Source of the DNA: Ignavibacteria bacterium
GTDB taxonomy: Bacteria; Bacteroidota; Ignavibacteria; Tepidaquicellales; OLB5
Assembly: GCA_030835025.1 (NCBI GenBank)
Contig: JAUQWS010000089.1
Span: 1 to 44,227, forward strand
DNA: 44,227 bases
Direction of reading: 5' to 3'
The translations under genes and the position numbers were made by a program. Below are positions 18,753-28,800 of the stretch, piece by piece. Each line of letters opens with the position of its first letter. Within the stretch, counting starts at the first letter, position 1. Under the pieces are notes generated by a model that was given only the letters and a program-made list of their open reading frames with translations, ran no database searches and was not told where the DNA came from.

Positions 18753-19663
18753 TGACTGAATTCGTACAGCAGGTTTTTAACGGACTATCACTTGGCAGCA
18801 TCTACGCCCTTATTGCTTTGGGATATACTATGATTTACGGCATACTCCGCTTCATAAACTTTGCTCATGGCGATGTTTTTATGATAGGAGCTTTTTCAGG
18901 GTATTACCTTGGTATACTGTTTTCATTTTCTACCGCCGGCGGCGGTGCATCGCTTGCTCTCGCTTTGCTAGTGCTGATCGGCGCAATGCTGATCACAGGT
19001 GTGCTTGGCTTCACCATTGAAAAGCTTGCTTATAAGCCGCTCAGGAAATCACCGAAACTTACAATACTAATAACTGCAATTGGTGTTTCACTCTTTTTGG
19101 AGTATTCCGGTCAATTGGTTTTTGGCGCCGATCCGAAATCCTTCCCAAGCCTGCTTGAAAATAAACCCATCATAAATCTTTCGGGTGCTGTAATTGGATC
19201 GAACCCGCTTGTTGTACTTGTAACCGCGGCACTTCTTATGATCGGGCTCAGGCTGATAGTCATGAAAACTAAAATAGGTACTGCAATGAGGGCGGTTTCT
19301 TACAACCCAACTGCAGCAAGTCTTATGGGAATTAATATAAATGCAGTTATCAGCTTCACATTTATTATCGGTTCATCACTTGCAGGTGCTGCAGGCATTC
19401 TGTACGGCTTGAACTATCCCAGTATTGACCCCTTAATGGGCATTCTACCCGGCATAAAGGCGTTTGTTGCTGCTGTGCTCGGCGGGATCGGCAACATTCC
19501 CGGCGCCGCGATCGGGGGAATGATAATCGGGCTGCTGGAAACTTTTGTTACGGGATATATTTCACCCACTTACCGTGATGCAATTGCATTCGGGATATTG
19601 ATCTTGATACTTCTCTTTAAGCCTACAGGATTGCTCGGGAAGAAGGAGATTGAAAAAGTTTAG
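18752..19663 (+). CDS. livH: LivH-type ABC transporter permease
   Basis: The 303-residue inner-membrane permease of the LivH family has about eight hydrophobic segments and family motifs: LSLGSIYALIALGYTMIYGI near the N-terminus, INFAHGDVFMIGAF, and the C-terminal GIKAFVAAVLGGIGNIPGA with LLETF. Length is normal. It overlaps the binding-protein stop by one base. A complete system also needs LivM and the ATPases LivG and LivF. None follows here: the next gene is a thioesterase 66 bases downstream. The remaining subunits must be elsewhere, or the system is incomplete. Confidence 0.95.
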   Translation: MTEFVQQVFNGLSLGSIYALIALGYTMIYGILRFINFAHGDVFMIGAFSGYYLGILFSFSTAGGGASLALALLVLIGAMLITGVLGFTIEKLAYKPLRKSPKLTILITAIGVSLFLEYSGQLVFGADPKSFPSLLENKPIINLSGAVIGSNPLVVLVTAALLMIGLRLIVMKTKIGTAMRAVSYNPTAASLMGININAVISFTFIIGSSLAGAAGILYGLNYPSIDPLMGILPGIKAFVAAVLGGIGNIPGAAIGGMIIGLLETFVTGYISPTYRDAIAFGILILILLFKPTGLLGKKEIEKV

Positions 19664-19729
19664 TTTCTTCTGAAGTTGTCTGAAATCAGATATTATTGGG
19701 GTGAATGAACTTCGCTCCTTTTTTATGTT

Positions 19730-20140
19730 ATGGAAAGCAAAACAATAAGGCAGGACGTACTGGATCGCATCAAAAATATCCCGATTGTAGATACTTTGGG
19801 GTTTGAATTCATAGAAATGGATAAGGGTATTTGCGAAGCTATTGTTAAGCGGGATAAAAAGTATGACGGCATTTATGAATCCTTTCACGGTGGTTTGCTT
19901 ATGACGGTTGCAGATTCAATCTCAGCATTTGCAGTTCTCACATTAGCCGGAGCCGATGCTGCAATCACTACAACAGATATGAATATCCGTTTCCTTGGGT
20001 CCTGCCGAAGCGATGTGCGGGCTTTGGCTAAGGTCATTAAATACGGTAAAACCCTTTCACCGGTAGCTGTTGACCTCTTTGATGCAAACAACGTAAAGGT
20101 GGCAATTGCTCAGGTAAACTACATGATACTCAGAAAGTAG
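19730..20140 (+). CDS. PaaI-type hotdog-fold thioesterase
   Basis: The 136-residue protein has the hotdog thioesterase signature HGGLLMTVADSISAFA, with His53, two Gly and Asp62 in the positions used for catalysis in PaaI/4HBT enzymes. It also has the later strands typical of the fold (TTDMNIRFLG, VAIAQVNYMIL). It should hydrolyse an acyl-CoA in the cytosol; PaaI itself acts on phenylacetyl-CoA derivatives, but the substrate here cannot be told. It is on the same strand, 66 bases after livH, and may be part of that transcript. The start at 19730 has no clear Shine-Dalgarno. Confidence 0.88.
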   Translation: MESKTIRQDVLDRIKNIPIVDTLGFEFIEMDKGICEAIVKRDKKYDGIYESFHGGLLMTVADSISAFAVLTLAGADAAITTTDMNIRFLGSCRSDVRALAKVIKYGKTLSPVAVDLFDANNVKVAIAQVNYMILRK

Positions 20141-20206
20141 ATCACACTTCTGTTTTACAATATTTCTCCCTTTCAAACGTCTATATCAGTACAAACATAT
20201 ATCCTA

Positions 20207-21361
20207 TTGAAAAAATCTTCATTTGTTATCTTCTTTTCGGTTGTCTTTACAGTTTACGGACTTGTTAATCTGTATATTTATGTTACCGGTCTTGCTGCAG
20301 TTCCTGCCGGTTACTATTTGATTTATACTTCTGCTTTCCTGTTTCTTTCGCTTTCTTACATCGCAGGCAGATTCCTTGAAAGAAAGTTTCTAAACCGGTT
20401 TTCTGCTCTCATAGTATGGATAGGTTCATTCTGGCTCGCAGCTATGGTATATTTTCTGATTGCAGCCGCATTGATCGATATTATACGGCTGTTTAATCTC
20501 TTTTTCAGCTTTTTGCCTGTATCGGCTTCCGGCGGGGATTTCAAGCTTATCTTATTTGCTCTGATTCTGGTATTGGTAGCTATTTTAGTAGCTTCCGGGT
20601 ATATTAATGCAAAATATCCGGCAATAAGAAGATTAGAACTGAATATTCCCAAAGCAGCTAACGGACTCAAACAGATCAGGATCGCAGCTGCGTCGGATAT
20701 ACATCTTGGTACAATAATCAGCCGTGAGAGATTGAAGATGATCGTAGAAAAGATAAATTCTCTCAATGCTGACGTGGTATTATTGCCCGGTGATGTAGTT
20801 GATGAAGATATAGGTCCCGTTATAAAACAGAATTTGGGAGAATTGTTGCGAGATATCAGATCAAAGTATGGAGCCTATGCCGTAACCGGAAATCATGAGT
20901 ACATAGGTGGTGTTGAGCCTGCAGTAAAATATCTTTCTGAACATGGAATCACCGAGTTAAGGGACAATTACATTAAGCTTGCTGATTCGTTTTATTTGAT
21001 CGGAAGAGAGGACAGGGCGGGTAAACAATTCGCCGGTACTCTGCGAAAACCGTTAAGTAAGATAATGGAAGGGATTGACAAAAGCCTGCCTTTGTTACTC
21101 ATGGATCACCAGCCTGTCAAGCTTCAGGAAGCAGTTGATAATGGAATTGATCTCCAGCTCTCGGGACATACACATCACGGTCAGTTATGGCCATTCAATT
21201 TCATCACAAAGAAGATTTATGAATTGAGTACCGGTTATCTGAAAAAAGGCAATACGCATTTTTATGTATCGAGCGGTGCGGGGACGTGGGGACCGCCTGT
21301 AAGGACAGGGAACAGGCCGGAAATTCTTGAGTTCATCCTGTGGTTTGAACCCGGTCAATAA
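20207..21361 (+). CDS. Membrane-anchored calcineurin-like metallophosphoesterase (YaeI-like)
   Basis: The 384-residue protein has four N-terminal hydrophobic segments (about 5-28, 37-56, 66-90 and 112-132) and then a metallophosphoesterase domain. All metal-binding motifs are visible: DIH (Asp164, His166), GDVVD (Asp196), GNHE (228-231) and GHTHHG (320-325). This places the active domain next to the membrane. The closest familiar group is the YaeI/YkoQ-type membrane phosphoesterases, some of which act on lipid substrates; the substrate here is unknown. No ATG precedes the first hydrophobic segment, so TTG at 20207 is taken as the start. It follows the thioesterase by 66 bases. Confidence 0.88.
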   Translation: MKKSSFVIFFSVVFTVYGLVNLYIYVTGLAAVPAGYYLIYTSAFLFLSLSYIAGRFLERKFLNRFSALIVWIGSFWLAAMVYFLIAAALIDIIRLFNLFFSFLPVSASGGDFKLILFALILVLVAILVASGYINAKYPAIRRLELNIPKAANGLKQIRIAAASDIHLGTIISRERLKMIVEKINSLNADVVLLPGDVVDEDIGPVIKQNLGELLRDIRSKYGAYAVTGNHEYIGGVEPAVKYLSEHGITELRDNYIKLADSFYLIGREDRAGKQFAGTLRKPLSKIMEGIDKSLPLLLMDHQPVKLQEAVDNGIDLQLSGHTHHGQLWPFNFITKKIYELSTGYLKKGNTHFYVSSGAGTWGPPVRTGNRPEILEFILWFEPGQ

Positions 21362-21364
21362 TAA

Positions 21365-21397
21365 TGCCGCGGCTGATTCTATCTTTCAATCGCGGCA
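21365..21397. terminator. Possible hairpin between convergent genes
   Basis: TGCCGCG (21365-21371) pairs with CGCGGCA (21391-21397), and GATT with AATC inside the loop extends the stem. It lies in the 57-base gap between the convergent metallophosphoesterase and yqgE genes. There is no good T-run on either side, so termination is uncertain. Confidence 0.35.
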
Positions 21398-21418
21398 ACA
21401 GTAAAATCCGGCGGTAAA

Positions 21419-21973
21419 TCAGTTCACACTTGGATTTTCAGGGAAGCTGGCAAGTATGGCAAATTTCTTGCCCATCTTTTTCAGTACTTCACGCCATAGC
21501 TTATCCGGCTCTTCCGAAAATATATCGTCTATTTTTGTTTCGGCAACTATCCATGAGTTCAGCTCAAGTTCATCATTGATCTGTCCTTCGTCCCAGCCGG
21601 AATATCCCAGGAAGAAACGAAAATCCCTTGCATCAGCTGAACCGGATTCAATAAGTGTTTTCAATATCTCAAAACTTCCGCCCCAGTATAATCCCGGCAT
21701 AATTTCAAGTGAGCCTTCGATAATATTCTCTCCGCGGTATACAAACTGCAGAGTGTTCAGCTGTACAGGGCCGCCGTAGTACACCCGTGAATTGAATTCC
21801 GGAAATTCCGGTATCATTTGGCTGATCAGAACTTCTGTGGGTTTATTAAGCACAAATCCAACTGAGCCTTCCTCACTGTGTTCTGCCAATAAAATTATAG
21901 TGCGCTTGAAGTTCGGGTCATTTAAGAACGGCTCTGAAATAAGAACCTTGCCTTTTTCGGGTTTTTGGCTCAT
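21419..21973 (-). CDS. yqgE: YqgE/AlgH family protein
   Basis: The 184-residue protein matches the YqgE/AlgH (DUF179) family: KGKVLISEPFLNDPNF at the start, SVGFVLNKPTE, VYYGGPVQ, and FRFFLGYSGWDEGQ. Length is typical (about 185). The family is conserved in many bacteria and was linked to alginate regulation in Pseudomonas, but its biochemical role is unresolved. It is a single minus-strand gene, convergent with the metallophosphoesterase and divergent from the small exported protein. Confidence 0.95.
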   Translation of the reverse strand: MSQKPEKGKVLISEPFLNDPNFKRTIILLAEHSEEGSVGFVLNKPTEVLISQMIPEFPEFNSRVYYGGPVQLNTLQFVYRGENIIEGSLEIMPGLYWGGSFEILKTLIESGSADARDFRFFLGYSGWDEGQINDELELNSWIVAETKIDDIFSEEPDKLWREVLKKMGKKFAILASFPENPSVN

Positions 21974-22125
21974 AAATTACAGCAATATAAGTTTAAATTT
22001 GATTAAGCAAAATAGTGAATTTCTGCTTGTTGAGTTGACAAGATCAAAAAAGATACATTTATGTTCCATATATTCAATTTATAATCAGTATGTTGGAGTA
22101 AATTAACAATTAAAGGAAATAAATT

Positions 22126-22740
22126 ATGAAAATTGTTCTGGTTTTGCTTTTAGCAATTTGCTTTATGTGCTACGGTGTAAACTCTCAGGATTCGTTTGAC
22201 ACAAAATACACGATTGAATACGCGTTAAAAGATGCCTCAGGGAATATTAAAAGCAAAATGAAGTTATACAGAAACGGCAATAAGCTGAAATTCCAGAAAT
22301 ATGATAATGCCGGCAAACCGGATTCAACTTCTACAAGCATTTATATATTCAAAGATGAACCAAAGATATATAATATCGTCACAAATTCTGCGGGAAAGTT
22401 CGGAACCAAAAATGCTGTTGATATGATGTACGTTGGTATGCAGACCGGAGTATACATTCTGGATCTGGGTCATGACGGGAAATTATTTAACAGCTCTTCC
22501 CGGGCCGGTTCCGAAATCGTGTTAGGAAAGAATTGTATTAAGTTTACAATAGCTTCGCAAAGTATACCGGATGACAATGCATCTAGCGATTATTATATGT
22601 TCCAGGATAATCTAATGTTGAAACGCTGGGTAGGAAACGCTGCTGGAGGTAATTCTATCGAGGCACTGAGTTACGATAATACTACTGATGTACCTGAGAG
22701 TATTTTTGTTTTGCCTGTCGACGTTCAGTATATTAATTAA
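22126..22740 (+). CDS. Small exported protein, uncharacterised
   Basis: The 204-residue protein has a signal peptide (MKIVLVLLLAICF to GVNSQ) and a beta-rich mature part. Alternating segments such as KMKLYRNGNKLKFQKY and a C-terminal FVLPVDVQY give it the look of the LolA-like/DUF4412 class of periplasmic proteins, but this is a fold-level guess. No T9SS sorting domain or lipobox is present, so it should remain in the periplasm. AAAGGA lies about 8 bases before the ATG, and a TATAAT at 22080-22085 lies about 40 bases upstream without a convincing -35 box. Confidence 0.75.
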   Translation: MKIVLVLLLAICFMCYGVNSQDSFDTKYTIEYALKDASGNIKSKMKLYRNGNKLKFQKYDNAGKPDSTSTSIYIFKDEPKIYNIVTNSAGKFGTKNAVDMMYVGMQTGVYILDLGHDGKLFNSSSRAGSEIVLGKNCIKFTIASQSIPDDNASSDYYMFQDNLMLKRWVGNAAGGNSIEALSYDNTTDVPESIFVLPVDVQYIN

Positions 22741-22770
22741 TTTGAAGAATCTTAATTAAATCCATCTTTG

Positions 22771-22795
22771 GACTCAATTGAGTCACATTTTTTGG
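22771..22795 (+). terminator. Weak terminator-like palindrome
   Basis: GACTCAATTGAGTC (22771-22784) can form a 5-bp stem with an AATT loop and is followed within three bases by a T-run. It lies about 30 bases after the stop of the small exported protein. The short stem makes it weak. Confidence 0.4.
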
Positions 22796-22885
22796 CAAAA
22801 ATTCTGAAATTGTAAAAATCACAATTTATTTCCACTTTTGAATAAGTTCTTTCAAATTCTGAAAAAATATTGACAGTTCACAAAA

Positions 22886-23260
22886 ATGGTCGAGTTTATC
22901 TTATACGTTGCAGATCAAAAAGTCAGCAGGGATTTTTACCGCAGAATTCTTGATAAAGAACCAGTACTTGATGTAAGCGGAATGACCGAATTTATGCTCT
23001 CTGATAACTGCAAGCTTGGCTTGATGCCTGAATCAGCGATCAGGAAAATACTCGGCTCAAATATACCCGGACCGGAAACAGGCAATAGAATCCCCAGATG
23101 TGAACTGTATTTGTATGATGAAGATATTGAAGGATGTTATAAAAGAGCAATAGAAGCCGGGGCAATAGAGGTAAGCCCGGTTGCGCAGAGAAGCTGGGGA
23201 GACAAGGCCGGTTATGTCTCAGACCCTGATGGTCATATTATTGCATTTGCTTCACATTAG
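22886..23260 (+). CDS. VOC/glyoxalase-fold protein
   Basis: The 124-residue protein has the vicinal oxygen chelate layout: an N-terminal beta strand with DQKVSRDFYRRILDKEP, FMLSDNCKLGL, then in the second half ELYLYDEDIEGCYKRAIEAGA and the closing DPDGHIIAF. Family members include glyoxalase I, dioxygenases and bleomycin/fosfomycin resistance proteins. The standard metal ligands cannot be assigned with confidence, so no reaction is claimed. It is 53 bases upstream of a GNAT gene on the same strand. Confidence 0.88.
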   Translation: MVEFILYVADQKVSRDFYRRILDKEPVLDVSGMTEFMLSDNCKLGLMPESAIRKILGSNIPGPETGNRIPRCELYLYDEDIEGCYKRAIEAGAIEVSPVAQRSWGDKAGYVSDPDGHIIAFASH

Positions 23261-23313
23261 AATTTCTTTAACTTTGCTCCGCTTCAGGCTAGAATTTTAT
23301 TGGGAGGCTTAAA

Positions 23314-23844
23314 ATGAGTATAGTGATTTCTCCTTTGACAAAAGATGATTTTCCGACTTTGATCGAGTGGGCTGAGGATGAAAAGATACTGCTGCAGTGG
23401 GCGGGTCCGTACTTTAAGTACCCGTTAACTAATGCTCAGCTTGCAGAGTATCTCGCACCGACAAGGCACAAAGATCCCGTTCGTTTTGCCTTCAGAGCGC
23501 TGGATGAGGCCGACCTTATGGTTGGTATGGCTGAGTTGAATGTTGTAGATAGAACCAATGAGACTGCAACGCTTTGCCGTATTTTTGTTGATAAGAACAG
23601 GCGCGGCAGGGGCCTCGCTGACAGCATCATAAAACAGGTCATAAGCTATGGATTTGATATTCTGAAACTTAACAGAATAGACCTGAAGGTCTTTACATAT
23701 AACTCCACGGCAATCAAATGCTACGAAAAACTGGGATTCGTCAGAGAGGGAATGATGCGAAAGGTGTGTAAGTTCAACAACGAATATTGGGATTGTTACG
23801 TGTACTCTATGTTAGGAAATGAATGGGAAGCAAGAAGGAAGTGA
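23314..23844 (+). CDS. GNAT family N-acetyltransferase (RimJ/RimL-like)
   Basis: The 176-residue protein shows the GNAT core: ISPLTKDDFPTLIEW at the N-terminus, TATLCRIFVDKNRRGRG with the acetyl-CoA pyrophosphate-binding RxxGxG-like loop, then RIDLKVFTYNSTAIKCYEKLGFVREG, the usual motif B. It would transfer an acetyl group from acetyl-CoA to an amine on a protein or small molecule; the substrate is unknown. A strong Shine-Dalgarno (GGGAGG, 23302-23307) sits 6 bases before the ATG. It may be cotranscribed with the VOC gene. Confidence 0.92.
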   Translation: MSIVISPLTKDDFPTLIEWAEDEKILLQWAGPYFKYPLTNAQLAEYLAPTRHKDPVRFAFRALDEADLMVGMAELNVVDRTNETATLCRIFVDKNRRGRGLADSIIKQVISYGFDILKLNRIDLKVFTYNSTAIKCYEKLGFVREGMMRKVCKFNNEYWDCYVYSMLGNEWEARRK

Positions 23845-23928
23845 TCAACCATAGAGTCGCAAAGCAATCATATAAAGAAATAAAAGCGCCATAAACCTTG
23901 CAACAATATATATCTCCGGTAAATATTT

Positions 23929-24393
23929 TTACTTCAGCAATTCCTGCAATCTATCTATGAATGGTATCTGAGCGGCCTTTATCTTTATCTTTGCATCATC
24001 AGTTTTAAAGAAAGAGACTTTGTCAATTTCGGGGAACTCTTTATACTCGCCCGAGTGAGGCGGCCATTCTTCCTCAAAGTAGTTACATTCATGAACATAA
24101 TTCACTGGAATGTCGCCTTCAAAAGCCCAGCAATACACTAATTTCCCTCCCTTTTGTGTAATTGTTCCCAGGGGAACTAATTCCCCAACAGGCGTAATGC
24201 CGGTTTCTTCTTTGAACTCCCGCATTGCAGTAACGATTAGTTCTTCGCTGTCATCCGGCTCACCTTTGGGGATACTCCAGTTACCGTCATCTTTCTTCTC
24301 AAAGTATGGACCACCCGGGTGTGCAAGGAATACTTCAAGAACATTGTCCTTAATTCGGTACATCAAAAGTCCGGCGCTTAGTCTCTTACCCAT
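23929..24393 (-). CDS. Nudix hydrolase
   Basis: The 154-residue protein contains a full Nudix box, GEPDDSEE followed by REFKEETGI, fitting G-x5-E-x7-R-E-U-x-E-E-x-G-U. It is preceded by GLLMYR, FLAHPGGP and WSIPKG. This subgroup resembles small bacterial Nudix proteins acting on nucleoside diphosphate derivatives; the exact substrate is unknown. The start lies 5 bases after the stop of the GT4 glycosyltransferase gene, so the two are surely one transcript. A role in clearing a sugar-nucleotide or a toxic nucleotide is possible but not shown. Confidence 0.95.
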   Translation of the reverse strand: MGKRLSAGLLMYRIKDNVLEVFLAHPGGPYFEKKDDGNWSIPKGEPDDSEELIVTAMREFKEETGITPVGELVPLGTITQKGGKLVYCWAFEGDIPVNYVHECNYFEEEWPPHSGEYKEFPEIDKVSFFKTDDAKIKIKAAQIPFIDRLQELLK

Positions 24394-24398
24394 ATTAA

Positions 24399-25517
24399 TT
24401 ACTTAGTGTATAATTCTATCAACTTGTTTGTGATGAAATCAACTGTATATTTCTCTTCTACCAGTTTTCTGCCTGCAGCCGATAAGTTAATTCTCAACGG
24501 TTCATCTGTAATTAGTTTCTCCAGTGAATCTGCGAGGGATTGGTAGTTCTTTGGCTCAAACAGGAGTCCTGTTACTCCATCTGTAATAATATCAAGCACG
24601 CCGGCATAGCCGCTGGCTGCAACCGGGATCTGCATCGCCATTGCTTCAATTATGACTCTTCCGAAAGATTCATCGTGGGAAGGAAATGCAAGTATGTCAA
24701 ATGCTGCCATAAATCTTTGCGGTTCATCAGTATGCCCGTTAAACAAAAGATTTTCAATTCCGGCTGCGAGATTTCTGATCTTCTGCTCGTATTTCTCTTC
24801 ACCTTTGCCTGAAGTGCCAACCATCAGGAAATACAGCTTTCCTGGAAATTTTTCATTCAGAACCTTTGCTGCTTCGATAAGTTCTATGTGACCTTTTCCA
24901 GGGGTGATCCTGCCGATCAAACCTATGACAATCTTATCATTTTTAATATTCAGGCTGTTCAATACTTCATCCCTGTCATACCTACTCTTATTGAACCGGG
25001 AAATATCAACACCATTGGGAAGAATATACACTCTCTCCTTCGGTATTGAAGTTGTATTTAATACGCTTTCCTTTATGTAGCTTGAAATTGCAAAGATCCC
25101 GTTCACTCGCTTGTAAATCTTCTTATGAAAAAAATCATTTTTTTTGACACCGCTTGCAACATGTTTGGTCAAGAATAGCTTTATTCCGGGATTCGCAGAA
25201 CTTAAAGCAGGGGCTAAGGCCCACAGGTCATGTGAATGATGAGTATGGACAACATCTGTTTTTGAATTTTTAAAAAATTTCTTCAATTTCAAAATCGTAA
25301 GCGGCAGCTTGCCGTCGGTGGAAAAAAAGGGTAATGTCTCCGCACCACACTCTTTCGCCCTGTTATGCAGGATTGAATTTTCAGAACACAGTAACTTGAC
25401 AGAATTGCCGGATTCGCTTAGTTTCAAAGAACTTTCGAGTGCAGCCATTTCCAATCCACCCCACGAATACGACCCGCAGGATACAAGAATATTCAATTTC
25501 TGATTAGTTTTGGGCAT
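24399..25517 (-). CDS. GT4-family glycosyltransferase
   Basis: The 372-residue cytosolic enzyme has a GT-B fold. The N-terminal domain opens NILVSCGSYSWGGLEMAAL and contains VVHTHHSHD. The C-terminal domain has GRITPGKGHIELIEA (about 202-216), the FNGHTDE segment and the EX7E motif in DESFGRVIIE (Glu283, Glu291), which binds the donor nucleotide sugar. It would add a hexose to a glycan or lipid acceptor, perhaps for surface polysaccharide; donor and acceptor are unknown. It heads a two-gene minus-strand unit with the Nudix gene and is divergent from the large sensor kinase gene across 289 bases. Confidence 0.93.
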   Translation of the reverse strand: MPKTNQKLNILVSCGSYSWGGLEMAALESSLKLSESGNSVKLLCSENSILHNRAKECGAETLPFFSTDGKLPLTILKLKKFFKNSKTDVVHTHHSHDLWALAPALSSANPGIKLFLTKHVASGVKKNDFFHKKIYKRVNGIFAISSYIKESVLNTTSIPKERVYILPNGVDISRFNKSRYDRDEVLNSLNIKNDKIVIGLIGRITPGKGHIELIEAAKVLNEKFPGKLYFLMVGTSGKGEEKYEQKIRNLAAGIENLLFNGHTDEPQRFMAAFDILAFPSHDESFGRVIIEAMAMQIPVAASGYAGVLDIITDGVTGLLFEPKNYQSLADSLEKLITDEPLRINLSAAGRKLVEEKYTVDFITNKLIELYTK

Positions 25518-25806
25518 TAATGTACAAATTTAACTTCATTTTATCTCATCTCAAAACCCATTATAAAACAGCAAAAGCACTAACGAAAACGCGGTATTGA
25601 AGTAATACCGTGTAAATGTTAACTTGGATGTCCAAAATGAAATATTCTGATAGTTCATTCTTGTGAAGTGTGAGTATATAGCGTCAAAAATTGTCAGTTA
25701 TTGAGTATTCCGGATCTAAGTTTACCGGACCGGCAAACATACTGACTAAACGGAACGAAAACATACGTAATGCTGATAAAATTGATACTGCAAATGAGGG
25801 AGTTAG

Positions 25807-28800
25807 GTGAGCGAACTTAACGGATCTCCGCGCATTATGGTGGTTGAAGATGAAGGCATAATTGCCCAGGACATAAAGAACTGTCTGGAGGGGCTTGGAT
25901 ATGTTGTGCCCGACGTTGTCTTCACCGGGCGCGAAGCTATCTTGCGCGCTGAAGAATTACGCCCTGATCTGGTACTTATGGATATCGTATTGAAAGGCGA
26001 AATTGACGGAATCGAAACTGCAGCAGAAATAAGAAGAAAGTACAACATCCCTATCGTTTACCTTACTGCTTATGAAGATGACAAAACTTTAAAACGCGCG
26101 AAGCTCACAGAGCCTCTCGGGTACATATTGAAACCTTTCGAAGAACGCTATCTACGTTCCAGCATAGAAATGGCGCTTTACAAGCACCAGATGGAAACCA
26201 AGCTTAAAGAGAATGAGAGATGGCTCACAACAATTCTGAAGAGTGTTGGTGATGCAGTTATTGTTACAGATGAGCTTGGAGTAATCAAGTTCATGAATCC
26301 AATAGCGGAAACCTTGACAGGATGGCCGCTTCATGAAATTGCCGGCAGAAAATTGGGCGACGTTCTGATGCTGCTTGATGAAGATACAAAAGAACCTGTC
26401 GAGAACCCCATCGATATGGTACTGCGGGATAATATAGTCATCGGAAGAAGCAACCATACGGTTCTGATAGCGCGGGACGGAAGAGAGATCTCAATTGATC
26501 ACAGCTCATCGCCTCTTAAGGATGATAAAGGCAGACTCACGGGTGCAGTACTGATCATTCAGGATATTACTGAACGCAAGATATCTGAAAATGCACTCAA
26601 AGAAAGCGAAAACAAATTCAGAAACCTTTTCGATTTCGCAACAGATGCTATTTTTGTACAGTCTCTCAACGGCAAGATAATTTCAGTTAACAACCAGGCT
26701 TGCAAATTGCTTGGTTACTCAAAAGAAGAGCTTAATAGTCTGAAGTTCTCGGATCTGATCAACGAGAACATAATAGATAACACTTTTGCAATATATTCTG
26801 CGCTTAAAGAAAAGGGCAATTACCAGTTTGAAACTCAGTACAAGAAAAGGGATGGTTCTTTAGTAGACGTAGAAATAAGCATGCGTCTTATAAATCTGCT
26901 TGAAGATGAAGTTGTACAGCTTTTTGTAAGGGATATAACCGAAAGAAAACTGTCTCAGGAAAAGATCGATATGCTTGCTCAGGCTGTCAAGGGTATAAGC
27001 GAATGTGTAAGCATTACAGATCTGAATAACAGGCTGATATTTATTAATGATGCTTTTGAGAGAACGTACGGTTTTTCAAAAGAAGAAATTATCGGCAAAG
27101 CAATTAACATCATACGCTCTCCGAATAATCCGCCCGGTATCAACGAGGCGATCATAAAAGGAACTGAAAAAGGCGGATGGCAGGGTGAATTGCTTAACAG
27201 AACCAAAGAGGGCAGGGAGTTCCCGGTATATCTTTCCACTTCACTGCTTAAGAACGATAAGGGAGAAACAATTGCAAGTATTGGTGTCGCAAGTGATATT
27301 ACCGAAAGGAAGATCTCTGAAAGGGCTATAAGAGAAAGCGAAAAGCGTTACCAGGATCTCTATGATAGTGCCCCGGATATGTATTTTTCTGTAACTCCGG
27401 AAGGACTCGTGAAATCAGTAAACAGATCAGGCGCAGAGTATCTTGGATACAGCCTAGAAGAGTTGATAGCGCAGGAAGTCTGGAAGGTAGTTCATCCTGA
27501 TGACCTGAGAATGGTAAAAAGCAGGATCTCTGAGATCTTTAACAAGAAGCTTGAAAATGCCAATCTGGAATTCAGGAAAGTCAAGAAAGACGGAACATCG
27601 ATCTGGGTAAACGAAAGTACCAGACTGATTGAAGATGACAAAGGAGTTCCCAAAGAGCTTTTCATAATCTGCAGAGATATCACAAAGAATAAAGAGTTTC
27701 AGCTGGCACTTCTGGAAAGTGAAAAGAAGTACAGAAATCTTACACAGAATGCTCCGGTATCTGTTGCCAGGTTCTCGATGCTCACAAATGATTTTGAATA
27801 TGCCAACGATGAATTTGCCCGCCAGATGGGCTGCTCTGTTGAAGAGTACAGCGGGCTTTCCCGGAAGGAAAAAAAGCTTATCATTCATCCGGAAGATTCC
27901 GGTAAGGTTGCCTCTAATTATGACAAGTGGAAGCATGAAGGATTCAAAGGCATTCTACATTTTGATTACCGTATAATCAACAGGAAGAAAGAGCTCATAT
28001 GGCTTGATACATTTATTTATGCGGATTTTGACAGCAGCGGAAAAGCTGTTATGATGAATGAAGTATGCATAGATATTACCGAAAGAAAAAAAGCCGAGCT
28101 TGCAATAATAGAAAGCGAAAAGAAGTACAAGAACCTCGCTACAACTGCACCAATTGCCGTAACAAAAATATCCAGTGATACACTGAAGTACGAATACGTT
28201 AATGCAGAGTTTACACGACAGACCGGGTACACGATGGAGGAATACAATGCTTTATCCAAAGAAGAGATCAAAGCAATGGCATATCCCGAAGATAAAAAGC
28301 GTGTATCAGAGTTCTTTAAGAAATGGAAGCAGGACGGATTTAAGGGTACGCAGCACATTGACTACCGCACTTACAACAGAAACGGTGAAGTAATCTGGGT
28401 TGATACTTTCCTTTTCGCTGATTTTAGTGAAGAAGGAAAGCTTCTGGCAATCAACCAGATATGTATAGATATTACCGATCAGAAGAGCTCACAGGAAAAA
28501 ATTGTTGAAAGTGAGAACAAGTATAAGAAGCTCGCGGCAAACTCACCGGTAGCAGTCACAAGGATTGATCTGAAAACAAAGAGCTACGATTTTGTGAACG
28601 ATGAGTTCGTAAGGCAATCCGGCTACAGCATGGAGGAGTTCAACGCGCTGGAGGACCAAAAACTGTTTGAAATGATCCACGCTGAAGACAGGCACAGAGT
28701 CTCCAGTTTTTATATTGAATGGGAAAGACAGAAGTACAGAGGCACCCAGCATATAGATTACCGAATTGTGAACCGCTATAAAAAGGAGGTATGGCTGGAT

